Numbered from the stretch's first letter, positions 7,724 through 16,026 are shown. The stretch is DNA of 35,325 bases from Nocardioides sp. (GCF_016462705.1 NZ_JAEMSS010000022.1:1-35325); one strand, 5' to 3'. Numbers and translations: made by a program. The notes: generated by a model from the letters alone, not told the origin.

Positions 7724-8578
7724 CTAGTGGGTGTCGAGCGAGTCGTGGGCGGCGCCCTCGGCGGCGTCCACGATGGCATCCGGCGCGGGGTCGTCGCCGT
7801 AGGACAGCGCGATCTCGCCGTACGCCGTCTCGGCGGCCGCCTGCTCGGCCTCCTTCTTGGAGTGGCCGACGCCGTTGCCGTAGAGCTGGGAACCCACGCG
7901 GACCCGCGCGGTGAACGTCTTGGCGTGGTCGGGGCCCTCGTCGTCGATGACGTACTCCGGCACCCCGAGGCTGTGCTCCGCGGCGAGCTCCTGCAGCGAG
8001 GTCTTCCAGTCGAGCGCCGCGCCGAGCGCGGAGGCAGCCTCGATCAGCGGGTCGAACAGCTGGTGCACGAGGATCGTGGAGGCCTCGATGCCGCCGGAGA
8101 GGTGGACGGCACCGATCAGCGCCTCGACGGTGTCGGAGAGGATCGAGGCCTTGTCGCGGCCACCGGTGCTCTCCTCGCCGCGACCCAGCTTGATGTGCTT
8201 GCCCAGGCCGATGCCCCGGCCGACCTCGGCCAGAGCCCGGGCGTTGACCACTGCCGCGCGCAGCTTGGCCAGCCGCCCCTCGGACAGGTCGGGGTGCTCG
8301 ACGTAGAGCGTCTCGGTGACCACGACACCGAGAACCGAGTCACCGAGGAACTCGAGACGCTCGTTGGTGGGCAGCCCACCGTTCTCGTAGGCGAACGACC
8401 GGTGGGTCAGGGCGCGGTCCAGCAGCCCAGGGTCCAGAACGGGGTCCCCGAGCGCGGCACGCAGCTCGGCGTAGTTGGTCAGGGTCGGCTCGGGGAGCTC
8501 AGAGAACCTGACGCCGGGCGGCGCGAGCGCCGTACTGGCCGCACGCACCGCAGGCACGGTGCGGGAGGTGCTTGGCAC
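7724..8578 (-). CDS. rnc: Ribonuclease III
   Basis: Double-strand-specific endoribonuclease that processes rRNA precursors and structured mRNAs. The catalytic signature [10 protein letters not shown] is at residues 72-81 when counted from the GTG at 8578, followed by the second acidic cluster [10 protein letters not shown], then a C-terminal double-stranded RNA-binding domain (about residues 205-275, with KTSLQEL and [12 protein letters not shown]). The start is uncertain: GTG codons at 8578, 8557 and 8548 are all in frame, none has a clear ribosome site, and no start codon exists between the rpmF stop and the conserved domain. The gene must therefore overlap the 3' end of rpmF by at least 50 bases and is probably translationally coupled to it. 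It is followed by mutM. Confidence 0.95.
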   Translation of the reverse strand: MPSTSRTVPAVRAASTALAPPGVRFSELPEPTLTNYAELRAALGDPVLDPGLLDRALTHRSFAYENGGLPTNERLEFLGDSVLGVVVTETLYVEHPDLSEGRLAKLRAAVVNARALAEVGRGIGLGKHIKLGRGEESTGGRDKASILSDTVEALIGAVHLSGGIEASTILVHQLFDPLIEAASALGAALDWKTSLQELAAEHSLGVPEYVIDDEGPDHAKTFTARVRVGSQLYGNGVGHSKKEAEQAAAETAYGEIALSYGDDPAPDAIVDAAEGAAHDSLDTH

Positions 8579-8684
8579 CGCAGGCGGGGTTCGCGCAGGT
8601 GACCAGCGTCGGCGCGACGGCCTTCCAGGCCGACCGACGGTGACGCGTGTTGCTGCGCGACATCTTCCGCTTCGGGACTGCCAC
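8499..8684 (-). CDS. rpmF: 50S ribosomal protein L32, zinc-binding form
   Basis: A 61-residue ribosomal protein starting GTG with GAGGAG seven bases upstream. [17 protein letters not shown] is the typical L32 N terminus. Four Cys (30, 35, 45, 48: CANPAC and CGAC) make this the zinc-dependent C+ form, so a C- copy may exist elsewhere for zinc shortage (inference). It lies 38 bases after yceD, the conserved yceD-rpmF pairing, and its 3' end overlaps the start of rnc. Confidence 0.97.
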   Translation of the reverse strand: MAVPKRKMSRSNTRHRRSAWKAVAPTLVTCANPACGAKHLPHRACGACGQYGARAARRQVL

Positions 8685-8722
8685 TGTCTTCTCCTCGGTG
8701 TCGTCTTGCTCAGGCGTGTTGC

Positions 8723-9280
8723 TCAGTCGTCGTTGGTCTGGATCTCGGTCAGGGCCGCCCATCGCGGGTCGATCGCCGCCTCGTGCGCATGCTCGGGGTC
8801 GTCGGCCAGTCGTGCTCCGCACTCGGGGCACAGGCCGGGACAGTCGTCCATGCACAGCGGCTGGAACGGCAGTGCGAGCACCACCGCATCCCGCAGCAGG
8901 GGCTCGAGGTCGACCAGGTCTTCCTCGAGCGTGCTGACCTCGTCGTCCCCGGTGCCTTCACCGTGCAGCGCGTGGTCCTCGTAGACGAACAGCTCCTGGA
9001 AGCTCACCTCGGTGTCCTCGGTAAGGGGTTCCAGGCACCTCGCGCACTCCCCCGTGAGGGTGGCGCGCGCCGTCCCGGTGACCAGCACGCCCTCCATGAC
9101 CGCCTCGAGACGCAGGTCGAGCTCGACCGGCGCACCCTCAGCGACACCGAGGACTTCGATGCCCAGATCCGGCGGAGCCGGCACCGTCCGCGTCATCTCG
9201 CGCATGGACCCCGGGCGGCGGCCGAGCTCGCGAGTGTCGAGCACGAGCGGCGCTCTCGGGTCCAGGTTTGAGATGGTCAC
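8723..9280 (-). CDS. DUF177 / YceD family protein
   Basis: A 185-residue member of the DUF177 family, which is almost always encoded before rpmF; in plants and E. coli its relatives are linked to 23S rRNA accumulation (family knowledge). The C-terminal half carries the family cysteines: CARCL near residue 80 and [14 protein letters not shown] near residues 145-158, probably a metal site. The middle is strongly acidic. The start is a GTG at 9280, giving [26 protein letters not shown], a typical actinobacterial beginning. A promoter lies about 30 bases upstream, making this the first gene of the yceD-rpmF-rnc-mutM operon. Confidence 0.92.
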   Translation of the reverse strand: MTISNLDPRAPLVLDTRELGRRPGSMREMTRTVPAPPDLGIEVLGVAEGAPVELDLRLEAVMEGVLVTGTARATLTGECARCLEPLTEDTEVSFQELFVYEDHALHGEGTGDDEVSTLEEDLVDLEPLLRDAVVLALPFQPLCMDDCPGLCPECGARLADDPEHAHEAAIDPRWAALTEIQTNDD

Positions 9281-9312
9281 TTCCGGGTCCGGTTCAGTCA
9301 GATCCGTCGATC

Positions 9313-9342
9313 ACTGTATCCGCGTGCCGGTCAGCCGACCAA
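9313..9342 (-). promoter_or_regulatory. Promoter of the yceD-rpmF-rnc-mutM operon
   Basis: On the minus strand TTGGTC (9342-9337), an 18-base spacer and TACAGT (9318-9313) make a housekeeping-type promoter. Transcription would start near 9306, about 25 bases before the GTG of yceD. Its -35 overlaps the hairpin at 9329-9354. Confidence 0.6.
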
Positions 9343-9354
9343 ATGCGGCTGACC
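9329..9354 (-). terminator. Hairpin after coaD
   Basis: GGTCAGCCG-ACCAAATG-CGGCTGACC is a perfect 9-bp inverted repeat 34 bases past the coaD stop. It probably ends the recG-rsmD-coaD transcript. Because it covers the -35 of the next promoter it could also act as an operator. Confidence 0.5.
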
Positions 9355-9387
9355 TGGGAGAACGCGGCGGCGGCCGCGGGAACGGCG

Positions 9388-9873
9388 TCAGTCCCGCTTC
9401 GCCGCGAGGCGCTCGGTCAACGGGCCGAGCACGAAGTCCGGCACCAGCCGCGACACGTCGCCGCCGAAGGTGGCCACCTCCTTGACCAGGCTGGAGGAGA
9501 CGAACCCGAACTGCGGGTCCGCGGTCACGAAGACGGTCTCCACCCCGGTCAGGTGCGCGTTCATCTGGGCCATCTGGATCTCGTAGTCGAAGTCGGTGCC
9601 CGACCGCAGACCCTTGACGATCGCCTGGGCGTCGATCTCGCGGCAGTACGCCGTGATCAGGCCGGTGAACCCGGCCACCTCGACGTTGGCCAGGTCCGTG
9701 ACGCCCTGCTCGAGCATCGCGATCCGCTCCTCGGGGCCGAACAGGCGGCTCTTGGACGGGTTGACCCCGACCGCCACCACCACCTCGTCGAACAGCGCGG
9801 CTGCCCGGCGGACGATGTCGAGGTGTCCGCTGGTGACCGGGTCGAACGACCCGGGACAGACGGCACGGCGCAT
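9388..9873 (-). CDS. coaD: Phosphopantetheine adenylyltransferase
   Basis: A 161-residue enzyme of normal length that transfers AMP from ATP to 4'-phosphopantetheine, giving dephospho-CoA in coenzyme A synthesis. The nucleotidyltransferase signature is visible as CPGSFDPVTSGHLDI (residues 6-20, the TxGH variant of HxGH). NPSKSRLF, KGLRSGTDFDYE and SSSLVKEVA are the other conserved active-site segments. The ATG overlaps the rsmD stop by one base (TGATG) with GGAGG just before it, so the two genes are translationally coupled, the usual rsmD-coaD pairing. Confidence 0.97.
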   Translation of the reverse strand: MRRAVCPGSFDPVTSGHLDIVRRAAALFDEVVVAVGVNPSKSRLFGPEERIAMLEQGVTDLANVEVAGFTGLITAYCREIDAQAIVKGLRSGTDFDYEIQMAQMNAHLTGVETVFVTADPQFGFVSSSLVKEVATFGGDVSRLVPDFVLGPLTERLAAKRD

Positions 9874-10514
9874 CAGGCCTCCTGGTCGCTGGGGTCGCTC
9901 CGGTCACTCCGGTCGCTGACATCACTGGCATCGCTGACGTCGCTGGGCCGCTCCCCAGCCGCGTGACCGTACCAAAGCGTGGTCTCGCCGTACTTGCGCC
10001 CGCGGGTCGCCGTGAAGCCCTCCGGCCAGGCGGGCTCCGCGCTGCGGGTCGCCCGCTCGACGACGACCAGGGCGCCCGGGACCAGCCACTCCCGGGAGCT
10101 GAGCAGGTCGAGCTCCTCGCTGACCACCGCGTCGTCGAAGTGGTAGGGCGGGTCCATGAAGACGACGTCGTAGGGCGCGGACGGCGGCCGGGTCAGCACC
10201 GCGGTGACGGAGTTGGTCATCACGTGGACCCGCGAGAAGCCGAGCAGCTTGGCGTTCTCGTAGATGAGCCGGGCGGTGCGCCGGTCGGACTCGACCAGGC
10301 TCACCACCCCGGCGCCCCGTGACCACGCCTCGAGACCCACGGCCCCGGAGCCGGCGTAGAGGTCGAGGAACCGGAGCCCCTGCAGCGAGCCGCACCAGGA
10401 CTCGACCGCGCTGAACAGCGCCTCGCGGACCCGGTCCGTGGTCGGTCGCGTGTGCTGGCCGGCGGGCGCGTGGATCCGCCGGCCGCCCGCGTTGCCGCCG
10501 ATGATCCGTGTCAT
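9873..10514 (-). CDS. rsmD: 16S rRNA (guanine966-N2)-methyltransferase RsmD
   Basis: A 213-residue SAM-dependent methyltransferase that modifies G966 of 16S rRNA. MTRIIGGNAGGRRI is the family N terminus, FLDLYAGSGAVGLEA (49-63) is the SAM motif I, and DPPY (121-124) is the catalytic motif. I chose the ATG at 10514, seven bases after the recG stop; the longer frame from 10544 would overlap recG and add ten unconserved residues. The last about 25 residues are an odd low-complexity tail of Ser-Asp-x triplets (SDVSDASDVSDRSDRSDPSD) encoded by nearly repeating 9-base units. Its stop overlaps the coaD start. Confidence 0.95.
   Translation of the reverse strand: MTRIIGGNAGGRRIHAPAGQHTRPTTDRVREALFSAVESWCGSLQGLRFLDLYAGSGAVGLEAWSRGAGVVSLVESDRRTARLIYENAKLLGFSRVHVMTNSVTAVLTRPPSAPYDVVFMDPPYHFDDAVVSEELDLLSSREWLVPGALVVVERATRSAEPAWPEGFTATRGRKYGETTLWYGHAAGERPSDVSDASDVSDRSDRSDPSDQEA
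9879..9944 (-). repeat. Tandem 9-base units coding the SDx tail of RsmD
   Basis: The 3' end of rsmD consists of imperfect 9-base repeats built on GTCGCTG / GGTCACTC on the plus strand, coding Ser-Asp-x triplets. The array sits immediately before the coaD ribosome site. Confidence 0.6.
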
Positions 10515-10521
10515 GGGGTCG

Positions 10522-12804
10522 TCATGACTTCTCCATGAAGCCACTCTCCTGCGACGCCTCCATCACGAGGACACTCTCCGCCAGGAGCGGGTGGGACGCC
10601 AAGGTCTCGTCGACGTCGAGGAGCCCCTCGGCTGCCTCACGGGCCGCCACGATGGTGTCCTCGTCGCGCAGCACCTTGAGGTTCTGCAGGCTCGAGCGGT
10701 AGCCCGACTGCGAGCGGCCGAGCACGTCGCCCTCGCGGCGCTGCTCGAGGTCCACCCTGCTGAGCTCGAAGCCGTCGGTCGTCGCGGCCACCGCGTCGAG
10801 ACGCACCCGCGCGTCGGTGCCGGGCGCCGCGTGGGAGACCAGGAGGCACAGTCCTGGCAGGCCGCCACGGCCGACCCGCCCACGCAGCTGGTGCAGCTGG
10901 GAGATCCCGAACCGGTCGGCGTCGAGGAGCACCATCGTGGTCGCGTTGGCGACGTCGACGCCCACCTCGATGACCGTGGTCGACACCAGGACGTCGATCT
11001 CCCCGGCCGCGAAGGCCCGCATCGTGCGGTCCTTGTCCTCCGGCGTCATCCGCCCGTGCAGGGGCGCCACCCGCAGCCCTGGGAGGTGGTAGGTCGTCAG
11101 GTCCGCCAGGGTCGCCTCGACCGACGCCAGTGGCGGAGCCGGGGCGCTGGTCGCACGCGGCGGGGGTGCGGTGCCGTCGTCGTCCCGGTCGTCGTCGTAG
11201 TCGGGGTCGATCTGGCCTGGCTCGAGCTCGTCGCCGCTGATCCGCGGGCACACCACGTAGGCCTGGTGGCCCTTCGCCACCTCCTCGCGCACCCGCTGCC
11301 AGACCCGATCGAGCCAGCTCGGTTGCTCCGCCAGGGGGACCACGTTGGTCTGGATCGCCGCCCGGCCGGCGGGCAGCTCGGTCAGCGTGGACACCTCGAG
11401 GTCGCCGAAGACCGTCATGGCGACGGTGCGCGGGATGGGGGTCGCGGTCATGACCAGCACGTGCGGCGGCGTACCCCGGGACTTGTCGGTCAGCGCGGCC
11501 CGCTGCTCGACCCCGAACCGGTGCTGCTCGTCGACCACGACCAGCCCGAGGTCCGCGAACTGGACGTGCTCCTCCAGCAGGGCGTGCGTGCCGATGACGA
11601 TCCCGGCCTCGCCGCTGGCCAGCCGCAGCAGCGGGGCGGTGCGCTGGGTCTTGGTCATCGACCCGGTGAGCAGCTCGACCGAGGTCGCCTCGTCGGCGCC
11701 GCCGAGCATGCCGCCACCGGCCAGGTCGCCGAGCAGCTCGGTGATGGACCGGTGGTGCTGCTGGGCCAGCACCTCGGTGGGCGCGAGCAGGGCGGCCTGC
11801 CCGCCCGAGTCCACGACCCGCAGCATCGCGCGCAGCGCGACCAGGGTCTTGCCGGAGCCGACCTCGCCCTGGAGCAGCCGGTTCATCGGGTAGGGGTTGG
11901 CGAGGTCCTCCTCGATCTGGGCGCCGATCCCGGCCTGCCCCGCGGTGAGCTCGAACGGCAGCCTGGCGTCGAAGGCGGCCAGCAGCGCCCCGTCGCCGCC
12001 GTCCCGCGGCCGGGCCCCCATCCGGCGTACGGCGCGACGCCGGCGGCCCAGCACGAGCTGGGTGACCAGTGCCTCCTCGAACCTGAACCGGTGCCTGGCC
12101 CGGTGGACCTCGGCCCAGGTCTCCGGTGCGTGGATCCGGTCGATCGCCGTGCGTGCGTCGAGCACCCGGAACTCGTCGCGGACCGGCTGCGGCACCAGCT
12201 CGGGCACCTCGTCCAGCATCGTCCGCGCGAAGCTGATCGCCTTCTGCAGGTCCCAGGACTCCACGTCCTTGGTGAGCGGGTAGATCGGGTAGAGCGGGCC
12301 GATCGACTCGAGGGACAGTGCCGCCAGGTCCTCCCCGGCCTCGCCGTCGTCCCCGAAGAGCACCATCTGGGGGTTGGTGAGCTGCCAGTCGCCGCGGAAG
12401 GTGCCGACCTTGCCCATGAAGATCCCGCGGCGCCCGAGCTTGAACCGCTGCTCGTTCCACTTGCCGATCCGGGCCTGCTGGGCGAAGAACGTCATCTGCA
12501 GGGACGGGCCCTCCGTCCTGAGCACGACCTCCTGGCGGTAGGCGAGGCGGCCGGTGCGCCGGTCCTTGTAGGTCTTGCTGTGGGACCTGGAGATCTCGCC
12601 GACCACGGTCAGCAGCTGGCCCTCGCGCAGGTCCTCCAGGGCGGACAGCGACCCGGTCTCGAGGTAGCGCCGCGGGAAGTGGTGCAGCAGGTCTCCGACC
12701 GTCTTGATCCCCAGTCGCTCGGTGATGCCGACGTTGCGGCGCTGCGCCTTCGGCCCCTTGGCCACCCCGAGCACCGACTCGACGGGCGAGTCGAGGTCGA
12801 TCAC
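10522..12804 (-). CDS. recG: ATP-dependent DNA helicase RecG
   Basis: A 760-residue branch-migration helicase that remodels stalled forks and recombination intermediates. An N-terminal wedge/OB domain (about 40-170) precedes Walker A GEVGSGKT (313-320), the Walker B variant DEQH (425-428), TATPIPRT, and motif VI QLRGRVGRGG. An unusual acidic and proline-rich insert (DPDYDDDRDDDGTAPPP) lies between helicase lobes. I start at the GTG giving MIDLDSPVESVLG because GGGGGAG sits six bases upstream; an in-frame ATG at 12870 would add 22 Ser/Gly-rich residues and overlap the preceding gene. It is 25 bases after the DAK2 gene and seven before rsmD. Confidence 0.96.
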   Translation of the reverse strand: MIDLDSPVESVLGVAKGPKAQRRNVGITERLGIKTVGDLLHHFPRRYLETGSLSALEDLREGQLLTVVGEISRSHSKTYKDRRTGRLAYRQEVVLRTEGPSLQMTFFAQQARIGKWNEQRFKLGRRGIFMGKVGTFRGDWQLTNPQMVLFGDDGEAGEDLAALSLESIGPLYPIYPLTKDVESWDLQKAISFARTMLDEVPELVPQPVRDEFRVLDARTAIDRIHAPETWAEVHRARHRFRFEEALVTQLVLGRRRRAVRRMGARPRDGGDGALLAAFDARLPFELTAGQAGIGAQIEEDLANPYPMNRLLQGEVGSGKTLVALRAMLRVVDSGGQAALLAPTEVLAQQHHRSITELLGDLAGGGMLGGADEATSVELLTGSMTKTQRTAPLLRLASGEAGIVIGTHALLEEHVQFADLGLVVVDEQHRFGVEQRAALTDKSRGTPPHVLVMTATPIPRTVAMTVFGDLEVSTLTELPAGRAAIQTNVVPLAEQPSWLDRVWQRVREEVAKGHQAYVVCPRISGDELEPGQIDPDYDDDRDDDGTAPPPRATSAPAPPLASVEATLADLTTYHLPGLRVAPLHGRMTPEDKDRTMRAFAAGEIDVLVSTTVIEVGVDVANATTMVLLDADRFGISQLHQLRGRVGRGGLPGLCLLVSHAAPGTDARVRLDAVAATTDGFELSRVDLEQRREGDVLGRSQSGYRSSLQNLKVLRDEDTIVAAREAAEGLLDVDETLASHPLLAESVLVMEASQESGFMEKS

Positions 12805-12829
12805 GTGGACTCCCCCTCTGCCGGACTCG

Positions 12830-14494
12830 TCACTCGACGGCGACGAGGAGCGGGTACCGCTCCTGCCCACCGTCGTACACGACCACGTCGACAGTCGGGT
12901 GCTGCTGCTCCAGCCAGTCGCTGCAGGACCGCGCCAGCTCCCCGCCCGGGTCGTCGGCGCCGGAGACCAGGGTCACCATCTCGCCACCGCCGCCGAGCAG
13001 CCGGTTGAGGATCTCCCGGGCGACCTCGGTGAGGTCGTCGCCGACGACCACGAAGTCACCGCCGATCGCGCCCAGCACGTCTCCGGGCTCGCACGGACCG
13101 GCCATCGTGATCGCCTGCTTGGCGGCGATCGTGACCGCTCCCTGCCTCGCGTGCCGCGCGGTGGCGGTCATCTCGAGCACGTCCTGGTCGAAGGTCCGGC
13201 CCGGCTCGTGCACGGCGACCGCAGCGAGTCCCTCGACCTGTGCGGTCGTCGGGATGACGGCCACGCGCAGGTCGTGGTCGGCCTCGGCCGTGCTCGCCGC
13301 GACCTGCGCGACCCGCACCGAGTCCGGGTCGTTGGGCAGCACGACGACCTCGTGCGCCCCGGTCTGCTCGATCGCGGCCAGGATCATCCCGGTGGACGGG
13401 CGCTTGCCGGGTCCGCCGTGGACGACGACCGCCCCCGCCTGCTCGAAGAGCGCGGCGAGACCCGGTCCGGCCGCGACGGCCACGATCGCCCGCCCGGTCC
13501 GGGCTGCTGCCTCCTGGGCGGCGACCTGCTCGGCGAAGTGGGTGACCCGGATGCGGTGCGGCCGGCCCGCCACGATCCCCGCCTCGACGGCGGCACCGAC
13601 GTCGTCGACGTGGACGTGCACGTTCCACAGCCCCGCGCCGCCCACGACGACCAGCGAGTCGCCGAGCGCGGCCAACGTGGACCTCAGGGGGCCGATCCGG
13701 TCCTCGTCGGCGTCGAGCAGGTACATGACCTCGTACGCCGGCCCGCCCTCGACGAAGTCCCCGCCCGGCCTGAGCAGCGGCTGCGGGATCCGGTGCGGTC
13801 CCGGGACCTCGGGCGGGACCCGGCCGGTCAGGGCGGTCTCCGCGGCGTCGAGGATCACCACGACGCCGCGCCCGCCCGCGTCCACGACCCCGGCGTCCCG
13901 GAGCACCTGGAGCTGGTCCGGCGTCCGCGCCAGTGCCTCGCGGGCCGCGGCCGCGGAGACCGTGAGGACGTCGCGCGACCGGACCTCGTCGTCGTCCTCC
14001 AGCAGCTGCTCGGCGGCCTCGGCCGCGGCCCGGCACACCGTCAGCATCGTTCCCTCGACGGGGGTGCCGACCGCGGCGTAGCTCGCCTCGGTGGCCATCC
14101 GGAGGGCCTCGACCATCACCGTCGCGTTGCGCTCTCCGGGGCTGGCCGCGGCGATCCGGTGGATGATCGCCCGCAGCATCTCGCTCAGGATGACGCCGGA
14201 GTTGCCCCGGGCGCCCAGCAGCGCGCCGCGGGTGAACGCCTCGAACGTCGTGCCCCGGTCGGCGTCGTGGTCTCCTCCGGTCCTCTCCCGGACGGCGTCC
14301 CGGGCCGCCGCCATGGTCAGGTAGAGGTTGGTGCCGGTGTCCCCGTCGGGGACCGGGTAGACGTTGAGCGCGTCGATCTCCTCGCGCGCGGCCGCCAGGG
14401 CGTCGACGGCGATGTCGACGAATCGCAGCACCGTCCCGAGCCGGATACCGTGGCTCGGGCCGTCCACGAGGCTGACGTGCGGGATGGGCTCCAC
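12830..14494 (-). CDS. DAK2-domain protein, fatty acid kinase FakA/YloV-like
   Basis: A 554-residue protein with an N-terminal DhaL/DAK2 domain (about 1-200) containing the nucleotide-Mg motif NVYPVPDGDTGTN (44-56) and GARGNSGVILSEML, then a middle domain with WNVHVHVDD and a C-terminal DegV-partner-like region (VAAGPGLAALF, NDPDSVRVA). In Firmicutes FakA phosphorylates fatty acids held by FakB. The FakA middle domain is reported to bind metal through one Cys and two His; here the two His are present but the Cys position reads YEVMYLL, without Cys. I choose the GTG at 14494 because a -10 element lies eight bases upstream, pointing to a leaderless mRNA; a GTG 20 codons downstream (MLRFVDIAV) is possible. 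It heads the recG-rsmD-coaD block. Confidence 0.85.
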   Translation of the reverse strand: MEPIPHVSLVDGPSHGIRLGTVLRFVDIAVDALAAAREEIDALNVYPVPDGDTGTNLYLTMAAARDAVRERTGGDHDADRGTTFEAFTRGALLGARGNSGVILSEMLRAIIHRIAAASPGERNATVMVEALRMATEASYAAVGTPVEGTMLTVCRAAAEAAEQLLEDDDEVRSRDVLTVSAAAAREALARTPDQLQVLRDAGVVDAGGRGVVVILDAAETALTGRVPPEVPGPHRIPQPLLRPGGDFVEGGPAYEVMYLLDADEDRIGPLRSTLAALGDSLVVVGGAGLWNVHVHVDDVGAAVEAGIVAGRPHRIRVTHFAEQVAAQEAAARTGRAIVAVAAGPGLAALFEQAGAVVVHGGPGKRPSTGMILAAIEQTGAHEVVVLPNDPDSVRVAQVAASTAEADHDLRVAVIPTTAQVEGLAAVAVHEPGRTFDQDVLEMTATARHARQGAVTIAAKQAITMAGPCEPGDVLGAIGGDFVVVGDDLTEVAREILNRLLGGGGEMVTLVSGADDPGGELARSCSDWLEQQHPTVDVVVYDGGQERYPLLVAVE

Positions 14495-14502
14495 GACGGG
14501 CA

Positions 14503-14508
14503 ACGTTA
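14503..14508 (-). promoter_or_regulatory. -10 element of a leaderless DAK2 transcript
   Basis: TAACGT on the minus strand ends eight bases before the GTG at 14494, so transcription would begin at or near the start codon. This helps explain why no ribosome site precedes this gene. Confidence 0.5.
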
Positions 14509-14529
14509 GTGGGGACCGGCTCCGGGGTT

Positions 14530-14559
14530 TTGGGGCGGACCGTCCGGGTCGGATATCCT
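14530..14559 (+). promoter_or_regulatory. rpmB: rpmB promoter
   Basis: TTGGGG, an 18-base spacer and TATCCT form a housekeeping-type promoter on the plus strand. Transcription would start near 14566, leaving a leader of about 55 bases before the GTG of rpmB. Confidence 0.6.
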
Positions 14560-14621
14560 CGTGCGGTTGCCTGCCCAGCAGGCCCCATTGTCTGAACCAC
14601 AACGATCTTCAGGAGCTCCCG

Positions 14622-14807
14622 GTGGCCGCCGTCTGTGACATCTGCGCCAAGAAGCCCGGCTTCGGCAACAACCGGCCGTGGTCGCGCAAGATCACGAAGC
14701 GTCGCTTCGACCCCAACATCCAGCGAGTCCGCGCGACCGTCAACGGCACGCCCAAGCGGCTCAACGTCTGCACCGGCTGCTTGAAGGCGGGCAAAGTAAC
14801 CCGGTAG
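14622..14807 (+). CDS. rpmB: 50S ribosomal protein L28, zinc-binding form
   Basis: A 61-residue ribosomal protein starting GTG with AGGAG seven bases upstream. MAAVCDICAKKPGFGNN is the typical beginning, and the CDIC and CTGC pairs (residues 5/8 and 50/53) mark the zinc-binding C+ form. It is monocistronic, between its own promoter and a strong terminator, and is divergent from the DAK2-recG block, an arrangement conserved in actinomycetes. Confidence 0.97.
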   Translation: MAAVCDICAKKPGFGNNRPWSRKITKRRFDPNIQRVRATVNGTPKRLNVCTGCLKAGKVTR

Positions 14808-14827
14808 CAACCCACAGCCTTCTACGG

Positions 14828-14868
14828 AACTCGACTGAGGTCTCGACACCTCAGTCGAGTTTTTGTTT
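14828..14868 (+). terminator. rpmB: Rho-independent terminator of rpmB
   Basis: A perfect 14-bp inverted repeat (AACTCGACTGAGGT and its complement) with a 6-base loop is followed directly by TTTGTTT. It is the most classical intrinsic terminator in the window and lies 20 bases after the rpmB stop. Confidence 0.93.
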
Positions 14869-14960
14869 GTCGCGCGAAGCGCCCCCCGAGAGCTCGGCTG
14901 AGGCGTCGAGGAAGCGCAACGCAACGATCTGCGCCCGACTCGCCCTCACCGAGTAGCCGC

Positions 14961-15917
14961 CTAGAAGTGCCGCCACCCCGTCTCGCCCTCGTACGCCGCC
15001 CCGTCGACCGTCACGCCGGAGCCTGCGGACACGGCGCCGATGACCGTCCATCCCGCCGGCAGCGCCACGCCGTCCGGGAAGGTCGCCAGCAGCGCGTGGT
15101 CGTCCCCGCCGCCGAGCACGAAGGACACCGGGTCGGCCCCGGTCGCGGCCGCCACGGCGTGCAGCGGCTCGGGGATCTCCAGCGCCGCGGTGTGCACGTC
15201 GATGGCCACACCGGAGGCCTCGGCCAGGTGGCCGGCGTCGGCGAGCAGGCCGTCGGAGACGTCGACCATCGCCGTGGCCCCGGCGTCGGCGGCCGCCGGG
15301 CCTGCGTCGTACGGCGGGTGCGGGCGGGCGTAGGCCTCGACCAGCACCCGCGGTGACCGGAAGCCACGGCCGAGCACGGCCAGGCCGCCGGCCGCCCAGC
15401 CCTGGCGGCCGGCCAGGGCGAGCACGTCACCGGGCGAGGCTCCCGACCGCAGCAGCGGCGGCGAGGTGCACGCCCCGAGGACGGTCACGGCGACCACGAC
15501 CTGGTCCGCGGCCGTGAGGTCTCCGCCCACCACGGAGGCGCCGACCAGGTCGCACTCCGCGGCGAAGCCGGCCGCGAAGTCCAGCGCCCACCGCACCGGC
15601 AGGTCGGTCGGTGCGGCGAGGCCGACCGTCAGCGAGTGCGCCCGCCCGCCCATCGCGTTGAGGTCGGACAGGTTCTGGGCGGCGGCCCGGTGGCCGACGT
15701 CCTCGGCCGAGGCCCAGTCACGGCGGAAGTGTCGCCCCTCGACCATCAGGTCGGTCGAGACGACGACGTGCCCGGTCTTCACGCGGATCACCGCCGCGTC
15801 GTCGCCGGGACCCACGAGCACCTGCTCTCCCTGCGGGAAGAGCTCCGTCAGCCGGCTGATCAGCCCGAACTCCCCCGCGTCGCCGAGCGTCGCGTCCGGA
15901 GGGAGGGTCGGGGGCAT
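14961..15917 (-). CDS. thiL: Thiamine-monophosphate kinase
   Basis: A 318-residue enzyme that phosphorylates thiamine monophosphate to thiamine pyrophosphate, the last step of the cofactor pathway. It belongs to the PurM/SelD ATP-binding superfamily: GPGDDAAVI (36-44) and STDLMVEGRHF (54-64) are the Mg-ATP segments, GGDL follows in the middle, and DVSDGLLADAGHLA with VLGGGDDHALL are the conserved C-terminal segments. The ATG at 15917 has GGATGG close upstream, and a -10 element about 36 bases upstream overlaps that of the divergent Lrp-like gene. The region 14870-14960 after the stop holds nothing I can assign. Confidence 0.95.
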   Translation of the reverse strand: MPPTLPPDATLGDAGEFGLISRLTELFPQGEQVLVGPGDDAAVIRVKTGHVVVSTDLMVEGRHFRRDWASAEDVGHRAAAQNLSDLNAMGGRAHSLTVGLAAPTDLPVRWALDFAAGFAAECDLVGASVVGGDLTAADQVVVAVTVLGACTSPPLLRSGASPGDVLALAGRQGWAAGGLAVLGRGFRSPRVLVEAYARPHPPYDAGPAAADAGATAMVDVSDGLLADAGHLAEASGVAIDVHTAALEIPEPLHAVAAATGADPVSFVLGGGDDHALLATFPDGVALPAGWTVIGAVSAGSGVTVDGAAYEGETGWRHF

Positions 15918-15952
15918 GGGGCCATCCCAGCAGATGCAGGGGCGAGTCGCTC

Positions 15953-15962
15953 AGGGTAGGTT
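15953..15962. promoter_or_regulatory. Overlapping divergent -10 elements, thiL / Lrp-like gene
   Basis: AGGGTAGGTT contains TACCCT on the minus strand (15958-15953, toward thiL) and TAGGTT on the plus strand (15957-15962, toward the Lrp-like gene). Both fit TAnnnT and share two bases. Predicted leaders are about 30 bases for thiL and 60 for the plus gene. Confidence 0.45.
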
Positions 15963-16026
15963 GACCCGGCACGGCAGTTGACCGGACAGAGTCGTCACAC
16001 AGTTGTCGAACAGCAGGGAGAGATCC

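Noticed and set aside
10591-13008. An 805-codon open frame on the plus strand
   Set aside because: Antisense to recG, which has all helicase motifs. The shadow has no recognisable fold and no ribosome site.
14828-14868. Possible attenuator or riboswitch upstream of thiL
   Set aside because: It lies downstream of thiL, which is on the other strand, and its T run serves rpmB. No THI-box consensus was seen before thiL.
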